Shown in pieces: positions 7,201-7,423 of a stretch of DNA of 7,423 nt. Source of the DNA: LMUY01 sp964245075. GTDB lineage: Bacteria; Pseudomonadota; Alphaproteobacteria; Acetobacterales; Acetobacteraceae. The notes under the pieces are model-generated. The model was not told the DNA's origin, made no database searches, and saw nothing but the letters and a program-made list of their open reading frames with translations. The stretch spans positions 1 through 7,423 of the forward strand of contig CAXTLC010000121.1 in the NCBI GenBank assembly GCA_964245075.1. Reading direction: 5' to 3'. Every line of letters begins with the position of its first letter. The first letter of the stretch is position 1. The translations under genes and the position numbers were made by a program.

Positions 7201-7423
7201 ACCTGCTGGTTCTCGCACACGAGGTGTCCGCGGTGACCGCCGCCTGCATGCTGGTGCCGCGCGCCGTCTTCGAGGCGGTGGGTGGCCTCGACGAGACCTG
7301 CCTGAAGATCGCATTTAACGACGTCGACCTGTGCATCAGGATCCGCGAGGCGGGCTACCGGATCGTCATGACCCCCGACTTCGTGGCCGAGCACCACGAG
7401 TCGATCAGCCGCGGCAGCGACGA
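4203..7423 (+). CDS. Giant multidomain glycosyltransferase: three GT-A/GT2 domains in one chain, 3' end outside the window
   Basis: One frame is open for 1073 codons to the right edge without a stop. Domain 1 (about 1-290) is the PF13704-like type, with CLIVKNE, DDGSTDGT at 37-44 and DSDEFL at 97-102. Two similar beta-rich segments follow, at about 308-390 (GWA at 320, YRPDV at 351) and about 427-512 (GWV at 428, RPRPDV at 462). A predicted coiled coil spans about 521-549. Domain 2 (about 588-800) has VSVVVPVF, DDGS at 624-627, DHDD at 677-680, GAQDHD at 758-763 and a closing LYHWR. Domain 3 (from about 845) has VAIIIPF, DNDS at 881-884, NND at 933-935, NDVDLC at 1039-1044 and the start of HHESISRG. 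Domains 2 and 3 resemble tandem GT2 enzymes of O-antigen and rhamnan-type synthesis. The likely role is multi-step assembly of a surface polysaccharide. The start is one of two adjacent ATGs (4200, 4203); alignment with the paralogue favours 4203. An upstream in-frame stop lies at 4179. Residues about 281-300 appear to be read out of frame. Confidence 0.9.
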   Translation, partial: MTISAATCLIVKNEINDIAEWVDHYAGLGFKILLVYDDGSTDGTVELLEQLAAHYPIHLVRWNPDEEQLAGRGRQMAAYGDACFHWAGKVDWIFFVDSDEFLIPPDDGSTLPDLLLSHEDHDAFVLNWRLFGSGGLDQADGRLVMEAFDRRAPLDFGPNRHVKMFCRPERALEVVNPHFVETGSPVWTTSGEVVAWGDQPGITKGHPGETDGWTLHHYFTRSRRHWQRRIERRHSDGTVRDWDTFAQYDQNGIIDLHAIRCAAAVQKRLAAFGIEKAAVPQQAGGPAGAGGAQAASTPPSPVLDEIVCFLDQFQDGVGLGWACHRPSLPTSITLQVHVDDKHLLAVLCDLYRPDVEKNIGHGKVGYHFVLPEHCKDGQPHTLTLRTTSGQIVSMASNGMLTQHRDFTLFRKPVVHSNVDEMDQSILKGWVVVADEARTALLGSCQVRVTCDGDEIAVVTANRPRPDVAAALGCDTNCGFFVRLPDSYRATKTREIRFFMLPDGIELNRSPLAVNFVNQDLAMRLDGTVDAVRRIGAELDLLRSQLEGLQPREGYDIGSYDPWARLYLRELQGRMEAGRRTHPLEHLPLVSVVVPVFRPILAEFVAAVDSVIAQTYEHWELILVDDGSGSETLDAQLARFAGEDRRIRVHRAERNLGIAGATNTALGMAEGQWVVFFDHDDLLVPQALECLIHAAAETGARLLYSDEDKVDEFGFFSEPALKPDWSYRLLLAQNYVNHLVMVDRQACEAAGMISIGYDGAQDHDFLLKVSEIVPHDRILHVPEILYHWRKSVNSTASSGSVKSYAVEAGRRAIHDHLARRGLDAKVTSVRGYTMFRIQWAPQATPSVAIIIPFKDRASMTQRCIDTLLATTAYPNFSILLVDNDSVEQETIDFMAWAAALPQVRVLHVREEFNYSRLNNLAIANCDSDMVVLMNNDLFVLEDDWLGTLVNEALAADDVGAVGGKFLYEERTVQHAGVLLGMGGVAGHTFHRESETSTGYSNLLVLAHEVSAVTAACMLVPRAVFEAVGGLDETCLKIAFNDVDLCIRIREAGYRIVMTPDFVAEHHESISRGSD
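5041..5100 (+). other. Locally shifted reading frame inside the giant glycosyltransferase
   Basis: In the gene's frame, the 19 codons from 5043 have G or C in third position only 7 times and encode a Gly/Ala/Gln-rich string (QQAGGPAGAGGAQAAS). In the next frame, the 19 codons from 5041 score 17 of 19 and encode a normal-looking helix (RNKLADLLAPVAHKQLPRH). Both flanks return to the gene's frame. This is the pattern of one extra base near 5040 and one missing base near 5100, or an equivalent pair. Confidence 0.65.

Overview
The window reads as GC-rich chromosomal DNA of an alphaproteobacterium. Real genes carry G or C at most third codon positions. The protein style (family 2 glycosyltransferases built from several domains, and secreted proteins with glycine-rich RTX-like tails) suggests Acetobacteraceae; that placement is inference from style, not from a marker gene. 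The content looks like an accessory cell-surface polysaccharide or exoprotein region. No RNA gene, transposase, CRISPR array or phage gene was seen.

The layout has four genes in mirror-image order. (1) 1-944, minus strand: a glycosyltransferase with one visible GT-A domain, running off the left edge. (2) 1292-2999, plus strand: a secreted two-domain protein with an unrecognised N-terminal domain, a Pro/Ala/Thr linker containing a 100-N assembly gap, and a degenerate RTX-like C-terminal domain. (3) 3055-3957, minus strand: a smaller paralogue of that N-terminal domain, exported with a Sec signal peptide and lacking the RTX tail. (4) 4203-7423, plus strand: a giant glycosyltransferase of more than 1073 residues with three GT domains, running off the right edge. 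Genes 1 and 4 are paralogues over their first 230 or so residues, and genes 2 and 3 are paralogues over their shared domain. The window is therefore two divergent modules (glycosyltransferase facing away from secreted protein) placed head to head, with the two secreted-protein genes converging across 55 bases.

The two divergent intergenic regions (945-1291 and 3958-4202) each hold a GATA/TATC dyad and a similar 12-base element about 70 bases upstream of the glycosyltransferase start. These are weak candidates for shared control. A reasonable working picture is that the glycosyltransferases build or decorate an extracellular glycan and that the two paralogous exported proteins act on it, one leaving by type I secretion and one by Sec. 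The functional link is inference from gene arrangement only.

Two sequence-quality points matter. The N gap is flanked at both edges by the same 18-base, codon-aligned sequence, so 100 is not the true gap length. In the giant glycosyltransferase, about 60 bases (roughly 5041-5100) have the codon signature of a different frame, which indicates a pair of compensating frameshifts or two base errors.
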